Shown here: positions 46,416 to 55,964 of the stretch, one piece after another
Layout of the letters: each line of letters starts with the position of its first letter
Position numbering within the stretch: the first letter of the stretch is position 1
Assembly (NCBI GenBank): GCA_947494095.1
Contig: CANLTI010000007.1
Span: 1-64,000 of the forward strand
Direction of reading: 5' to 3'
From: an uncultured Pseudomonadales bacterium
Lineage (GTDB): Bacteria > Pseudomonadota > Gammaproteobacteria > Pseudomonadales > Cellvibrionaceae
DNA: 64,000 nucleotides
Program-made: the position numbers and the translations under genes
Notes under the pieces: generated by a model
Seen by the model: only the letters and a program-made list of their open reading frames with translations
Told to the model about the DNA's origin: nothing
Database searches by the model: none

Positions 46416-48368
46416 CTAGCGCAATTGAGCCGATACAAACGATGGGCCATCATGACTTGGATCTACTCGGGGCTCACACAAGGTATAGCGCTTGTGGGTA
46501 ATACCCGCATCGTCGAGTAAATCACGTAAGACTTTTGCACGTAAAATAGCCAAATTCATTAAATGAGCATGCTCGACAGAAGGAATTTGCTCACCGGATT
46601 TTAGCTTTTTGCCCTGGCGGTACAAGGCAGCCCACTCACCCCCTGTGGTAATGGGGCATAGTGTTAATACTTTTTGTGGGCTTTGCTTGGCAAGCACCAT
46701 GATATCTTTAAAGCGTATCGCCTGAGCGCCGCGCAGCTCATGTGTTTTGGGGTTATATTTTAACGGCTCAAAGCTCATTCCCGTTTTAGCTTTTACGCCG
46801 GTTTTGCGAGGTTTATCGGCGTGACCGTTTGCTTTATTGCTCAGCGCACGCTTAATGTCACGCCCTAGCGCTTCAGCCAAAGACTTAGAGCGCGTAACAT
46901 CGATATCAAAATAAGCGTCAAAATCAGCCGCATTGTTGCGCCCTTTAAGCTGGTTAAAAGCGTTTTGTAAACTGAGCACACCCGCGCGATTAGTGCCGCC
47001 GAGTGTTTGTAAATCGGTAAAGCGTATCGCCGCATCGCCTTGAATGCGCGCCGATTGCGCATTCATATTAAACCGAGTGTCCAGTACGCCTTGTTGTATT
47101 TTTTCGGCAAATAAGGTTTCGGCGTAACCTGACACCTTATGCATATTCAGGCCTTTAATGCTCCCGACCAAATCAAAATGGGCAAACTCGGCAAAAGGAG
47201 CAATATGACCCTTCACCGAAATACTGCCTGTATCACCCAATGTTGCATCAATAGTGACCGGCGCGCGAAGCTCCGGCTCGTCACTCATTACAGGACCTAA
47301 CTCAAACGACAACGCCGTCATAGACTCTTTAGCCGGAGGCGATACTGAGTCATCTAGCCATGCTAAAGCACCATCAAGCACGCGGGTTTTTAAAACGCTC
47401 ACTGCAACCTCCGGCAGTGCGTGGTCAGACTCCTGAGCCTTGCTATGCCATAGCCCGTTAAACGCCGGAAAAATATCACGTAATCGCTCGACCATAACAA
47501 AGCCCGCATCACGATTGCGGTGCAAGGTTTGCCGAAGCGCCGTCATGTCAATCAACTCTACGCTCACCCGCAATTGTTTTTTGGTGCGAGTTGCAACAAT
47601 GTTATTGATCAACATATTTTCTACTTGCGTTTGATAGGGAATGTCTAGGCGCTGGGTTTCTTGCTCGCTGCGCTCCACCAAATAGAAGCTTTTAAGCGCA
47701 AGCTGGCCAATGCGGCGCTCGTGATTATCAGCCATCACATCACGCACCTCTAAGTTACCAATGTAAATGAGTGAGGTATCCTCGAAGTGATCTTTAAAAT
47801 AAATGCGCTGAAAGGTCGCCGTCGAACGCGTACTAAACTGCCAGCCTTTACTGGTATTTTGCAGTGATGCATCAACCACGCTAAAACTGCCGATACTCAC
47901 ACATTGAGATAACACTTTACCGTCAGCGGTAGCACCTGCACGGCAAACTTTTGCGTTCTCGTTTAAAGAGTTAACCACCGCAAAGCGCCATGCGGGCATA
48001 TGACGATTCACAAAGTGCTCGACGGGGTTTACAAAGCGATCAAGCTCTGGATCAAGCTTGCCCAAATTGACCTGCACCCCCTGCGTCCTTAGTTTGCGCA
48101 CAACTGCTTCTTTTTTAAAAAGCTCAGGAATTTTAAACGTCGCCTCCAGCATATCAATGCGCAAACCCTGTTCGTCACTCACGCGCACATCAAAGCCCGC
48201 CACCGTGACTTTGCCTGTCAATGGATTAATATTGAACGATTTTATTTTGGCATCGTAATTATGTAATTCGAGCCAATGCAGGGCGTAATACTTACCCGCA
48301 ATTGGCATTAATGCGATTAGCACCGCTAGCGTAATTGCGAGCCCAAATAACCATTTAATTAAGCGCAT
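46416..48368 (-). CDS. DUF748 (AsmA-like) membrane protein
   Basis: 650 residues. A short cytoplasmic start, one membrane helix (about 5-27), then a long beta-rich region in the periplasm with the DUF748 signature: LELHNYDAKIKSFNINPLTGKVTVAGFDV (about 33-61). The C-terminal part (about 560-640) includes REELRA-like blocks seen in the family. AsmA-related proteins are proposed to move phospholipids between membranes; for DUF748 itself this is inference. Single gene, behind its own intergenic space. Confidence 0.8.
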   Translation of the reverse strand: MRLIKWLFGLAITLAVLIALMPIAGKYYALHWLELHNYDAKIKSFNINPLTGKVTVAGFDVRVSDEQGLRIDMLEATFKIPELFKKEAVVRKLRTQGVQVNLGKLDPELDRFVNPVEHFVNRHMPAWRFAVVNSLNENAKVCRAGATADGKVLSQCVSIGSFSVVDASLQNTSKGWQFSTRSTATFQRIYFKDHFEDTSLIYIGNLEVRDVMADNHERRIGQLALKSFYLVERSEQETQRLDIPYQTQVENMLINNIVATRTKKQLRVSVELIDMTALRQTLHRNRDAGFVMVERLRDIFPAFNGLWHSKAQESDHALPEVAVSVLKTRVLDGALAWLDDSVSPPAKESMTALSFELGPVMSDEPELRAPVTIDATLGDTGSISVKGHIAPFAEFAHFDLVGSIKGLNMHKVSGYAETLFAEKIQQGVLDTRFNMNAQSARIQGDAAIRFTDLQTLGGTNRAGVLSLQNAFNQLKGRNNAADFDAYFDIDVTRSKSLAEALGRDIKRALSNKANGHADKPRKTGVKAKTGMSFEPLKYNPKTHELRGAQAIRFKDIMVLAKQSPQKVLTLCPITTGGEWAALYRQGKKLKSGEQIPSVEHAHLMNLAILRAKVLRDLLDDAGITHKRYTLCEPRVDPSHDGPSFVSAQLR

Positions 48369-48882
48369 ATGCGATTCCTGTTTGCTTTTTATTATCTATA
48401 TCGTGGGTTTGAATAAAAAGAGTCTGTTACCCGAAATTATTTTACTCAATGAACGCGATGCTGAAAACGTTTAGAGCCACCTATACCTGCCAGCGGCTGC
48501 TCGTTATTCAGGTGCTGCCATCTACAATTTTAGCCACGTGTGATGCTTGATTCTTGGATGGCGCGCATATTATCAGCGACTCTTATGATTATCAGCGACT
48601 ATTCCCATTATCCGCGACTGTGCATCATTATTTATCACTGTGTGCCAGTCGCTCAGTCAGTAAAGCGATGCTTAGTCTCACTTTACTTTTATGTACATAC
48701 GGCTAGCAAACACCAAGGTAAACAGCCATTGATAAATTATTAATAAATATAGCGGCTATATAACCACAATAAAAGCCCCTCCACTCTTGTAAAATACGAA
48801 TTACTCATAACCTTTCATTTAAAGGTTGAAATATCTCTCGTTTACCCAACAATAAGCGCCTCTCATTTTAGGTAGTCATACA
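48369..48882. other. 514-bp space between the DUF748 and SUKH genes
   Basis: No supported gene. It contains the 19-bp repeats at 48569-48639. The divergent promoters of the two flanking genes must lie here. Confidence 0.5.
48569..48639. repeat. Tandem 19-bp repeat, core ATTATCAGCGACT
   Basis: Units begin at 48569, 48588, 48607 and about 48627. The first two cores are identical, the third differs by one base, and the fourth is degenerate. The regular phasing of nearly two helical turns could suit repeated regulator sites; it may also be slippage. Confidence 0.75.
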
Positions 48883-49293
48883 ATGGCCGACAAAGAATCT
48901 GTTCTTCCCCTGCTACAAGCCGCTCATCAAACTCCCATCGTTGCTCTTGAGCTGCCCGATGACGATGAAATCACTGCTATAGAAGAAGCCATCTACGTGC
49001 AAATTCGAGGTGATTATCGCGACTTTTTATTAACCGCCTCCGACTTGGTCATTGGCACCTTAGAGCCCGCCACAGTCACCGATCCAAGCTCACACACTTA
49101 TTTGCCGGAACTGACTTGCCATGCCTGGGAGCAAGGCCTATCGCGCGAACTATTACCCATATGCCAAACAGCTAATGGGTACTTTTGCCTAGATATGGAA
49201 GATCAAATAATTGAGTGGATTGATGGGCAAGTAGAACCCGGAAGCTGGCCATCCATCTGGTCTTGGGCGGCTGATATGTGGTTAGATAGCTAG
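48883..49293 (+). CDS. SUKH (SMI1/KNR4) domain protein
   Basis: 136 residues with the SMI1/KNR4 pattern: DDDEITAIEEAI near 25-36, RGDYRDFLLTASDL near 43-56 and a Trp-rich end SIWSWAADMWLDS. SUKH proteins are often toxin-immunity proteins but also occur alone. No toxin gene is adjacent. The start ATG at 48883 has only a weak ribosome site. It lies about 370 bases before the glucosylglycerate operon. Confidence 0.75.
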   Translation: MADKESVLPLLQAAHQTPIVALELPDDDEITAIEEAIYVQIRGDYRDFLLTASDLVIGTLEPATVTDPSSHTYLPELTCHAWEQGLSRELLPICQTANGYFCLDMEDQIIEWIDGQVEPGSWPSIWSWAADMWLDS

Positions 49294-49663
49294 AGCGAGC
49301 CTCCCACAGACGAGTGCACGCTTTTGGGATAGCCCTTCACCGCCCACCCCAAACAATAAAAAGGCACTTAAAATACGCGCCAAAAGCCCTCTAAAAAAGC
49401 TCTAATAGAATAAGCGCTGCACTCAAGTAGTCACAGTACTCAAGCAACAGTATCAAGCCAACCACACTGCACCAAAAAGAACTGCGAGCCAAGGCCTCGG
49501 GCACCAATATGGATCACGCCTAAAGCCACCTGCTCGCAATGCATGCTTATTGAGCGACATTTACACTAAAAAAACGTAAAGAAACTGATTAAAACTAGGC
49601 ATTAAAAATGCTAGGCACTGTGTACGCCCATAAAACACCTCAACTCTGGTGTAAGGTAAGTAC
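49294..49663. other. Intergenic space upstream of the glucosylglycerate operon
   Basis: No gene seen. It should hold the operon's promoter. The ribosome site GTAAGGTAAG precedes the first gene. Confidence 0.45.
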
Positions 49664-50509
49664 ATGCAACACCCAAGCAGCACATTAGCGCACAAAACAC
49701 CGACAACACACACAACGCCGCCCCAAAAAGCTCACATACTGATTGTTACGGATTTGGACGGTACGCTACTTGATCACCACACCTATAGCTGGCAAGCGGC
49801 AAAACCGGCCATGGCGCAAGCGCGCACTTATAATATTCCTATTATTCCTTGCACCAGCAAAACACTACCCGAAACCCAAAAGCTGATTCATGACATGGAC
49901 TTAGCCGGGCCCATTATTTTTGAAAACGGCTCGGGTATCGCACTAGCTAATGGCGACATTATCGACCTCGCGCCAAGGTATTATGAAATACTTGAAACGC
50001 TGGACGATCTAAAACACCATAATAATTTTGATTTTGTCGGGTTTAACGCCATGAGCGTTCAACAAATTGCCGAGCACACGCAACTCAGTCTCGAGGACGC
50101 AGCTAATGCAAAAAAACGCCGCTATAGTGAACCTTTTTTATGGCAAGGCGATGCTTCCTCTTTGGCCTATTTTGAGAAAATGTGCCAGCCACTCAATATC
50201 GATATAGTACAAGGTGGCCGCTTTTATCACGCGTTAAGTCAGGGCGTATCAAAACAACGAGCCATTGAACAACTGAAGCAACAACTCAATATCCCCGACG
50301 CACACATTATTGCTTTAGGTGATAGTAATAATGATATTGCTATGTTGAGCCAAGCCGATACGGCTATTATTGTGAATAACCCCACGCGCAACTTCCCTTT
50401 GCTACCGCATAGCCAAAATAGTATTCATTATACCAGCGCATACGGCCCGCTCGGCTGGAACGATGCCATTACCGACTTACTCAACACAATGGAGAATAAT
50501 CATGGGTGA
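49664..50509 (+). CDS. MpgP-family phosphatase, predicted glucosyl-3-phosphoglycerate phosphatase
   Basis: HAD-IIB phosphatase of 281 residues: motif I VTDLDGTLLD with Asp30/Asp32, CTSKTL as motif II, Lys in VSKQRAIEQL and motif IV ALGDSNNDIAML. FENGSGIAL and the RRYSEPFLW cap segment are typical of mannosyl-3-phosphoglycerate phosphatase. Because the next gene encodes a GpgS-type synthase, the substrate is probably glucosyl-3-phosphoglycerate, giving glucosylglycerate. Its end overlaps the next start by 8 bases. Confidence 0.82.
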   Translation: MQHPSSTLAHKTPTTHTTPPQKAHILIVTDLDGTLLDHHTYSWQAAKPAMAQARTYNIPIIPCTSKTLPETQKLIHDMDLAGPIIFENGSGIALANGDIIDLAPRYYEILETLDDLKHHNNFDFVGFNAMSVQQIAEHTQLSLEDAANAKKRRYSEPFLWQGDASSLAYFEKMCQPLNIDIVQGGRFYHALSQGVSKQRAIEQLKQQLNIPDAHIIALGDSNNDIAMLSQADTAIIVNNPTRNFPLLPHSQNSIHYTSAYGPLGWNDAITDLLNTMENNHG

Positions 50510-51722
50510 ATTTCATCAAAACGGTATAGTTACCACGCTACACAACTTAACCCGCCGCCCCATTGAAGCATTAGAAGCCGAGCTCTGTGAATTTAATAAA
50601 ACACGCAAACTCGGCTTGGTCTTACCGTGCTTATACTCTGAACTCGAAGGGCCTGCTATGCAGCCTATTGTTGAAGAGTTGGCTAAGGTCCCTTACCTCA
50701 ACGAAATTATTATTGGCCTAGACCGCGCAACGGAAGAACAATATCGCAAAGCCCTGACGTTTTTTTCGCAGCTGCCGCAAAATTATAAAGTATTATGGAA
50801 TGATGGCCCGCGCCTGCAAAAGGCGCACAAACAATTAACCGACGCTGGACTCTCTATTGGCGAACCCGGCAAAGGCCGCAATGTCTGGTTTTGTTTTGGT
50901 TATGCTTTTGCCTCGCAAGACAGCAGTGCGCTGGCACTACATGATTGCGATATTGTGACTTATAAACGCGATTTGCTCGCGCGCTTAATTTACCCTGTGG
51001 CCAATCCACAATTTAATTATACTTTTTGTAAAGGTTATTACGCGCGCATTGCCGACGGCAAAATGAATGGGCGAGTGAGCCGGTTACTGGTCACCCCGCT
51101 ACTGCGTGCACTCAGAAAAATATTTGGCCACCAAGAATATTTAGAATACCTCGATAGTTTTCGCTACCCATTAGCGGGTGAGTTTTCGATGCGTACCGAC
51201 TCAGTACAAGACATTCGCATTCCCAGTGATTGGGGCCTAGAGATTGGTGTGCTCGCCGAAATGAAGCGCAACTATTCAACCAACCGTATTTGCCAAGCCG
51301 ATATTGCCGATGTGTACGATCATAAGCATCAAAGCCTCTCGACAGATAATGACCAAGCCGGCCTATCAAAAATGTCTATCGACATTAGTAAAGCGATTTT
51401 TAGAAAATTAGCCACCAATGGCGTTGTTTTCTCGAGCGAAACTTTTCGCTCTATAAAAGCTACCTACTTTCGCATTGCCTTAGACTTAATCGAAACCTAT
51501 GCCAACGATGCAACAATGAATGGCTTGACCATGGACATTCATAAAGAGGAGCAAGCAGTAGAACTTTTTGCAGCCAACATTCTTAAAGCCGGCCTCACGT
51601 TTTTAGAAAACCCCATGGAACGGCCTTTTATTCCTAGCTGGAACCGCGTCAGTAGCGCATTGCCCAACTTACAACAATCGATGCTTGAGGCGGTAGCGCT
51701 TGACATGGAGGAATATTCCTAA
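50502..51722 (+). CDS. gpgS: Glucosyl-3-phosphoglycerate synthase (GT81)
   Basis: Transfers glucose from a nucleotide sugar to 3-phosphoglycerate. The 406 residues show the GT-A fold: GLVLPCLYSELEG, then KGRNVWFCFGYAFA, the metal-binding LHDCDIV (Asp148/Asp150) and YPLAGEFSMRTDSVQDIRIPSDWGLEIGVLAE, a strongly conserved block of GpgS. The start at 50502 follows GGAG and overlaps the phosphatase gene. Together they make glucosylglycerate, a compatible solute. The next gene starts at its stop (TAATG). Confidence 0.87.
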   Translation: MGEFHQNGIVTTLHNLTRRPIEALEAELCEFNKTRKLGLVLPCLYSELEGPAMQPIVEELAKVPYLNEIIIGLDRATEEQYRKALTFFSQLPQNYKVLWNDGPRLQKAHKQLTDAGLSIGEPGKGRNVWFCFGYAFASQDSSALALHDCDIVTYKRDLLARLIYPVANPQFNYTFCKGYYARIADGKMNGRVSRLLVTPLLRALRKIFGHQEYLEYLDSFRYPLAGEFSMRTDSVQDIRIPSDWGLEIGVLAEMKRNYSTNRICQADIADVYDHKHQSLSTDNDQAGLSKMSIDISKAIFRKLATNGVVFSSETFRSIKATYFRIALDLIETYANDATMNGLTMDIHKEEQAVELFAANILKAGLTFLENPMERPFIPSWNRVSSALPNLQQSMLEAVALDMEEYS

Positions 51723-53512
51723 TGACGGCAATAGAGCACTTAGCTGCACGCATTAAGGCCCACCTCGATATTATTTACAGCAATAAACAGGGCGACTCTT
51801 TTATTGAGCCGCTCACCGAGTCATTGGCTCACGAAATACTCACGCTCATGCGACTAAATGAATTTATTGCCACACCACAACCACACAACAACCCCTGGAC
51901 CCAGCAAGATACATTGGTCATCACCTATAGCGATAGCATCAAAAGTGAAGGCGAGGCGCCATTAAAAACGCTGCGTGATTTTTTGCGCGCCAACCTCACA
52001 GGCTATATCAATGGCGTTCACATTCTGCCGTTTTTCCCTTGGAGCTCGGATGATGGTTTTGCTGTGATTGACTATTTGCAGGTTAACGAAGGACACGGCT
52101 CTTGGGATGATATTTCTGCCATCGCGAGTGACTTCAATTTAATGACCGACCTCGTCATTAATCACTGCTCGTCTAGAAGCCGCTGGTTTGATAATTACAA
52201 AAAAGGACTAGAGCCTGGCGCCAGTTATTTTATTGACACAGATCCAGACTTAGACCTCAGCCATATTACACGCCCAAGAACCTCACCATTACTACGCCCT
52301 ACCGAAACCGCCAATGGCACTAAAAATGTGTGGTGCACCTTTAGCCATGACCAGGTCGACCTGGACTTCTCAAACCCTAAAGTACTGTTAGAGTTTGTAA
52401 AAATTATTCGGTTTTATTTAGACCGTGGAGCATTAATTTTTCGATTAGATGCTGTCGCCTTTTTATGGAAAGACATTGAAACAAATAGTGTTAATCTGCC
52501 GCAAACGCATGAAATTATTCGACTCATACGCACACTGGTCGAGCACTGCAATACCGAAGCAATTATTATTACCGAAACCAACATTCCCAACCGCGAGAAT
52601 ATTTCGTATTTTGGTAACGCCAATGAAGCGCACATGGTGTATAACTTTTCACTGCCGCCATTATTACTGCATACACTCACAAGCGGCAATGCAACAGCGC
52701 TTAAAAATTGGCTCATGTCTATGCCACCGGCACAAGCAGGCACGGCGTATTTAAATTTTATTGCCAGTCATGATGGTATTGGCCTAAGGCCCGTTGAAGG
52801 GCTGCTCAGTGATGCACAAACACACAGCCTTGCAAAACTCATGGAAAAAAATGGCGGTAAAATTTCATGGCGGTCGGTCGACGCCAATCACATGAAGCCG
52901 TACGAGCTGAATATTGCACTGTGGGATGCCCTTAAAAGCACACAAGACACTGAAGATGACCAACTACAGTTTGAGCGGTTTATCAGTGCCCATACCATTA
53001 TGCTCGCCATAGAGGGGGTTCCCGCTATTTATGTACACAGTTTGTTTGCCACGACCAATGATTATACCCGCGCACAAAATACCGGCCACAATCGCGCGAT
53101 CAACCGCCACCAATGGGATTTACAGCAGTTGCAAGGGGTTCTTGAAGACGAACACAGTCATCACTCAAAAGTGTTTCAACGCATCAAACAACTACTCACA
53201 TTACGCAAAGGGCAGCCCGCTTTTCACCCAAATGCCACACAGTTTACGCTGCAATTAGGCGAGTCTATTTTTGCCTTTTGGCGTCAATGCGCCAATCGCG
53301 AACAAAGTATCTTTTGCCTTAACAACATCAGCGATCAAACACACTCTGTCGCTCTTTCCGATATCAATTTAATTACTCTAGATGCTTGGTGGGATCTACT
53401 CAGCGATCAAGTACTATCGCCTGACACAAAAGAAATTACACTCGCCCCCTATCAATCTGTTTGGTTGAGTAACCAAAATTATCACCAAATAGCACCAAGC
53501 GGCGAGCAATAA
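51722..53512 (+). CDS. GH13_18 phosphorylase, predicted glucosylglycerate phosphorylase
   Basis: 596 residues of the sucrose-phosphorylase branch of GH13: ILPFFPWSSDDGFAVIDY, catalytic Asp243 in IFRLDAVAFLWK, acid/base Glu285 in ITETNIP and Asp351 in ASHDGIG. GH13_18 members next to gpgS genes have been shown to phosphorolyse glucosylglycerate rather than sucrose (known for related enzymes, e.g. E. coli YcjM). Coupled to gpgS by TAATG. The operon could thus make the solute in salt or nitrogen stress and recover its glucose as glucose-1-P. Substrate is inferred from context. Confidence 0.83.
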   Translation: MTAIEHLAARIKAHLDIIYSNKQGDSFIEPLTESLAHEILTLMRLNEFIATPQPHNNPWTQQDTLVITYSDSIKSEGEAPLKTLRDFLRANLTGYINGVHILPFFPWSSDDGFAVIDYLQVNEGHGSWDDISAIASDFNLMTDLVINHCSSRSRWFDNYKKGLEPGASYFIDTDPDLDLSHITRPRTSPLLRPTETANGTKNVWCTFSHDQVDLDFSNPKVLLEFVKIIRFYLDRGALIFRLDAVAFLWKDIETNSVNLPQTHEIIRLIRTLVEHCNTEAIIITETNIPNRENISYFGNANEAHMVYNFSLPPLLLHTLTSGNATALKNWLMSMPPAQAGTAYLNFIASHDGIGLRPVEGLLSDAQTHSLAKLMEKNGGKISWRSVDANHMKPYELNIALWDALKSTQDTEDDQLQFERFISAHTIMLAIEGVPAIYVHSLFATTNDYTRAQNTGHNRAINRHQWDLQQLQGVLEDEHSHHSKVFQRIKQLLTLRKGQPAFHPNATQFTLQLGESIFAFWRQCANREQSIFCLNNISDQTHSVALSDINLITLDAWWDLLSDQVLSPDTKEITLAPYQSVWLSNQNYHQIAPSGEQ

Positions 53513-53540
53513 TACGCGCGCATGTACACGTAATGAAAAC

Positions 53541-53756
53541 GTAACTATTCAGCCGAACCCAAAAAACCTCTTAACAGGGTGCTGATGGGTTATTGCCTGG
53601 GCATTTAGCGCCGGGCCTTGCAGGGAAAGCAAGGGGTAGACAGTGCACCTGCATAGGGGTATCAAGATTAGACTTTGCAGGTTCACAAAATCGTAGATGG
53701 CTTGAGCGGCCCAGTAAATGATTCATTCGCGCCCGATTTCCGCACCTCTGAGTTAC
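53541..53756. mobile_element. MITE-like element, copy B (with 8-bp duplication)
   Basis: 216 bp. The left end is GTAACTATTCAG; the right end CTGAGTTAC lacks three bases of the inverted repeat. It is flanked by exact 8-bp copies of ATGAAAAC (53533-53540 and 53757-53764). Interior closely matches copy A but with single copies of the units that are repeated there. No coding capacity. Confidence 0.85.
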
Positions 53757-53789
53757 ATGAAAACAAAGGCTTCACATCAGTAAGGGTAT

Positions 53790-53939
53790 TCACGCATCAC
53801 TGTGTTGAGCCTGACTGTGCTGAGCCTTTTTGGCATCTTCTGCAATATGCTTCGCAGCAAAACGAACGGCATAACCCATGCCGACAAGCATAGCAACAAC
53901 AACAATTAAACTAAGACCAATTACAAAATCAAACGGCAT
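53790..53939 (-). CDS. 49-residue single-span membrane protein
   Basis: Short gene: ATG at 53939 behind AGGTGA, TGA at 53790. The product MPFDFVIGLSLIVVVAMLVG... has one membrane helix (about 5-25). A basic and polar tail follows (RFAAKHIAEDAKKAQ, then HSQAQHSDA). Good ribosome site and the helix-then-charged-tail plan support a real gene. Function unknown; such peptides often tune a larger membrane complex. Next to the SprA-like gene, but about 90 bases downstream of it. Confidence 0.6.
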   Translation of the reverse strand: MPFDFVIGLSLIVVVAMLVGMGYAVRFAAKHIAEDAKKAQHSQAQHSDA

Positions 53940-54025
53940 GATTATCACCTATCAAAAAGAGCTTATTTTTAACAGGATAGTACAATCACTCATATGCCAC
54001 TTGATTCATATCAAACAAGGTATAC

Positions 54026-55207
54026 CTAAGCAGAGGCCCTCAGGTAAGTCTCTACCGGCTCGCTCGCAGCACGATACACTTGCGCAATACGCGACACCAA
54101 GTCCCCTTGAGCCCGCTCGCTTGACGATGCGCTAGTAGAGGAACTGATGATAGTAGTAGCGGAGCTAATAGCCATGGGATCTTCTACACTCGAGGAGCCT
54201 ATGTTCGCGGCATGCGCACCAGAGGTTAGAGGGCCTGGCGAAGGATCTGTCGCTGTGACCTCTTTGGCTTGAAGACCGTCACTAGAGCTTGCGCCATTGC
54301 CAGCTGAGTCATTGGGTGACGCACTTTCATTTTTCGCCGCTCGCTCTTGTGCCCGCGCTGCTGCAATTTGCTGACGTGCTTGCGCCTCTAGCTGCGTAGC
54401 CTCTTGCGCCACCTGCCTATCTTGTGGAGAGGGCTCAGACGGTGCCATGGCAGCGCGCCTAACCGTTTGTGCTTTTTCGAGGCTTTGCTCGGGTGTGGCG
54501 GCAGCACCTACATCAATAGGCACCTCTCCACCCACGGCATAATTCACGCCATCGGGGCCTTGTTCAAATTGATATTTAGGCGCCCCAGCATAGGCGCCAC
54601 CTACGGCGGCGTGGGCTTGCTCGTGGGTTCTAACCTCTCGGTCACGCGCAGCCAGCACACGGACTTCTTCCTGGTCTTGCTCCTTGATATGTTGAGCTTT
54701 TTGCTTTTCAGTTTCAGGGGTTTGCGCGGTGTTCGCCTCATCACTTAACTCTCCGTCATGGGCTATGGGCTTATCATCACGTGCATTACTGTTACTCTGC
54801 ACGGCTATATCAGGCCCAACATCAGGCCCAACATCAGACCCAAGTACATGATAAGACCCAGCGCCATCATCCCCTGTCATCAACGCCGTCGCTTGATTTG
54901 ACTTAAGAGCACCCTCAGGATGCACCGCACTGCCCGACGCCATCAACTTACCATTAGCGCCATAAGTCACTAGTGAAGCCGCCACATCAGGCTCAAAACC
55001 GTAGGCTTGAACCGCGTTGTGCAGCGGGCTGGGTACGGTACCGGGCTTAAGCGTCACTGTTTGTTTCTCAGCGTGTGCAACTTGGCTCACAGGCTTAAAA
55101 ACACTCGCTTGCATATCGGTCTGATGCGTTGATGCTGCAGGCGAATAACTGACTATAGGTGCAGCATGGGTTGCGGGTAACGGCTGTAACGCATTAGGAA
55201 TATTCAT
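54026..55207 (-). CDS. SprA-related family protein (putative metalloprotease)
   Basis: 393 residues. A low-complexity N-terminal half leads to a conserved core (about 180-275): ELAARDREVRTHEQAHAAVGGAYAGAPKYQFEQGPDGVNYAVGGEV has HEQAH, an HExxH-like zinc motif. This matches the SprA-related family (PF12118) found in many Gram-negatives. The role is unknown. A Gln/Ala-rich coiled coil follows. The gene 36 bases upstream encodes a flagellar-rod-like protein, so the two may be co-expressed. Confidence 0.78.
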   Translation of the reverse strand: MNIPNALQPLPATHAAPIVSYSPAASTHQTDMQASVFKPVSQVAHAEKQTVTLKPGTVPSPLHNAVQAYGFEPDVAASLVTYGANGKLMASGSAVHPEGALKSNQATALMTGDDGAGSYHVLGSDVGPDVGPDIAVQSNSNARDDKPIAHDGELSDEANTAQTPETEKQKAQHIKEQDQEEVRVLAARDREVRTHEQAHAAVGGAYAGAPKYQFEQGPDGVNYAVGGEVPIDVGAAATPEQSLEKAQTVRRAAMAPSEPSPQDRQVAQEATQLEAQARQQIAAARAQERAAKNESASPNDSAGNGASSSDGLQAKEVTATDPSPGPLTSGAHAANIGSSSVEDPMAISSATTIISSSTSASSSERAQGDLVSRIAQVYRAASEPVETYLRASA

Positions 55208-55242
55208 ATCGAAGACCTTCTAGTCACGGCTTCGCTTATTCA

Positions 55243-55638
55243 TTAGCTGTAATCATCAATCAAACTACCCACCGCTTCGGCCCCTACTTTTACAATACTT
55301 GCAGACGCCGTAAAAAGCTGTTTTTGCTGCTGCAAGTTGATCAGCTCTTGCGCAGAATTATGGGTGCCGCGATCAGCTTGTAGCGTCTCATTTGAGCTCT
55401 CGCTCGCACTATTTACACGCGATGGATCACGCGGCGCATTCACTGTATTGTTCGCCGAAGCCGCATCGGTTACTGCCGGTGTATTAGCCTTTAGTGAAGG
55501 TGTATTGTGCGTACTATGAGAAGGCCCTACAGCAGACTCTGAGCTTGGCTTTGCACTCGTAATATTGTGCGCGCTTTGCTGCATAGCTTGCTGGCTTTGC
55601 AGCATACCACTGAGGCCGTTATGCATAATGGCATTCAT
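55243..55638 (-). CDS. Small flagellar-rod-like protein lacking the middle domain
   Basis: 131 residues. The N-terminus (NGLSGMLQSQQAMQQSAHNITSA) looks like the rod/hook N-terminal helix, where the usual ending is NIAN. The C-terminus (ELINLQQQKQLFTASASIVKVGAEAVGSLIDDYS) matches the C-terminal helix of flagellar rod and hook proteins. Between them is a Ser/Asn/Thr-rich linker in place of the folded domain. No other flagellar gene is in the window. Similar mini-rod proteins occur in other gammaproteobacteria without known function. Confidence 0.6.
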   Translation of the reverse strand: MNAIMHNGLSGMLQSQQAMQQSAHNITSAKPSSESAVGPSHSTHNTPSLKANTPAVTDAASANNTVNAPRDPSRVNSASESSNETLQADRGTHNSAQELINLQQQKQLFTASASIVKVGAEAVGSLIDDYS

Positions 55639-55964
55639 ACTGACACTCCAGACCTTTTACTGTTTAGTTACAGTGAGTGTAACGGCAAATCTGTACAAAA
55701 AACAGCCAAAAAAGCACTTTGCAGTTAAACTTTAATACTAAAAAAGCATGACCACTTGAGCACATAAAACGTCAGAGTATAAGCCTTTAAGGTGGCACAT
55801 AAACACACCAAGCTGCGTCAAGATTAAGGTTTATGTGAAGTAAACGTCCATTTAAAATTAAAAAACGTCAAATATCTTTTTTTTGTTTGCCGCGAAACCG
55901 CTTTAACCTAGAATAGGCCTTACATAAAAATATTAATAAAAACACTACAGACTTGATCACCCCT
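55639..55964. other. Intergenic space
   Basis: No gene or clear hairpin. Divergent promoters for the rod-like gene (minus) and the SUKH gene (plus) are expected here. Confidence 0.4.
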
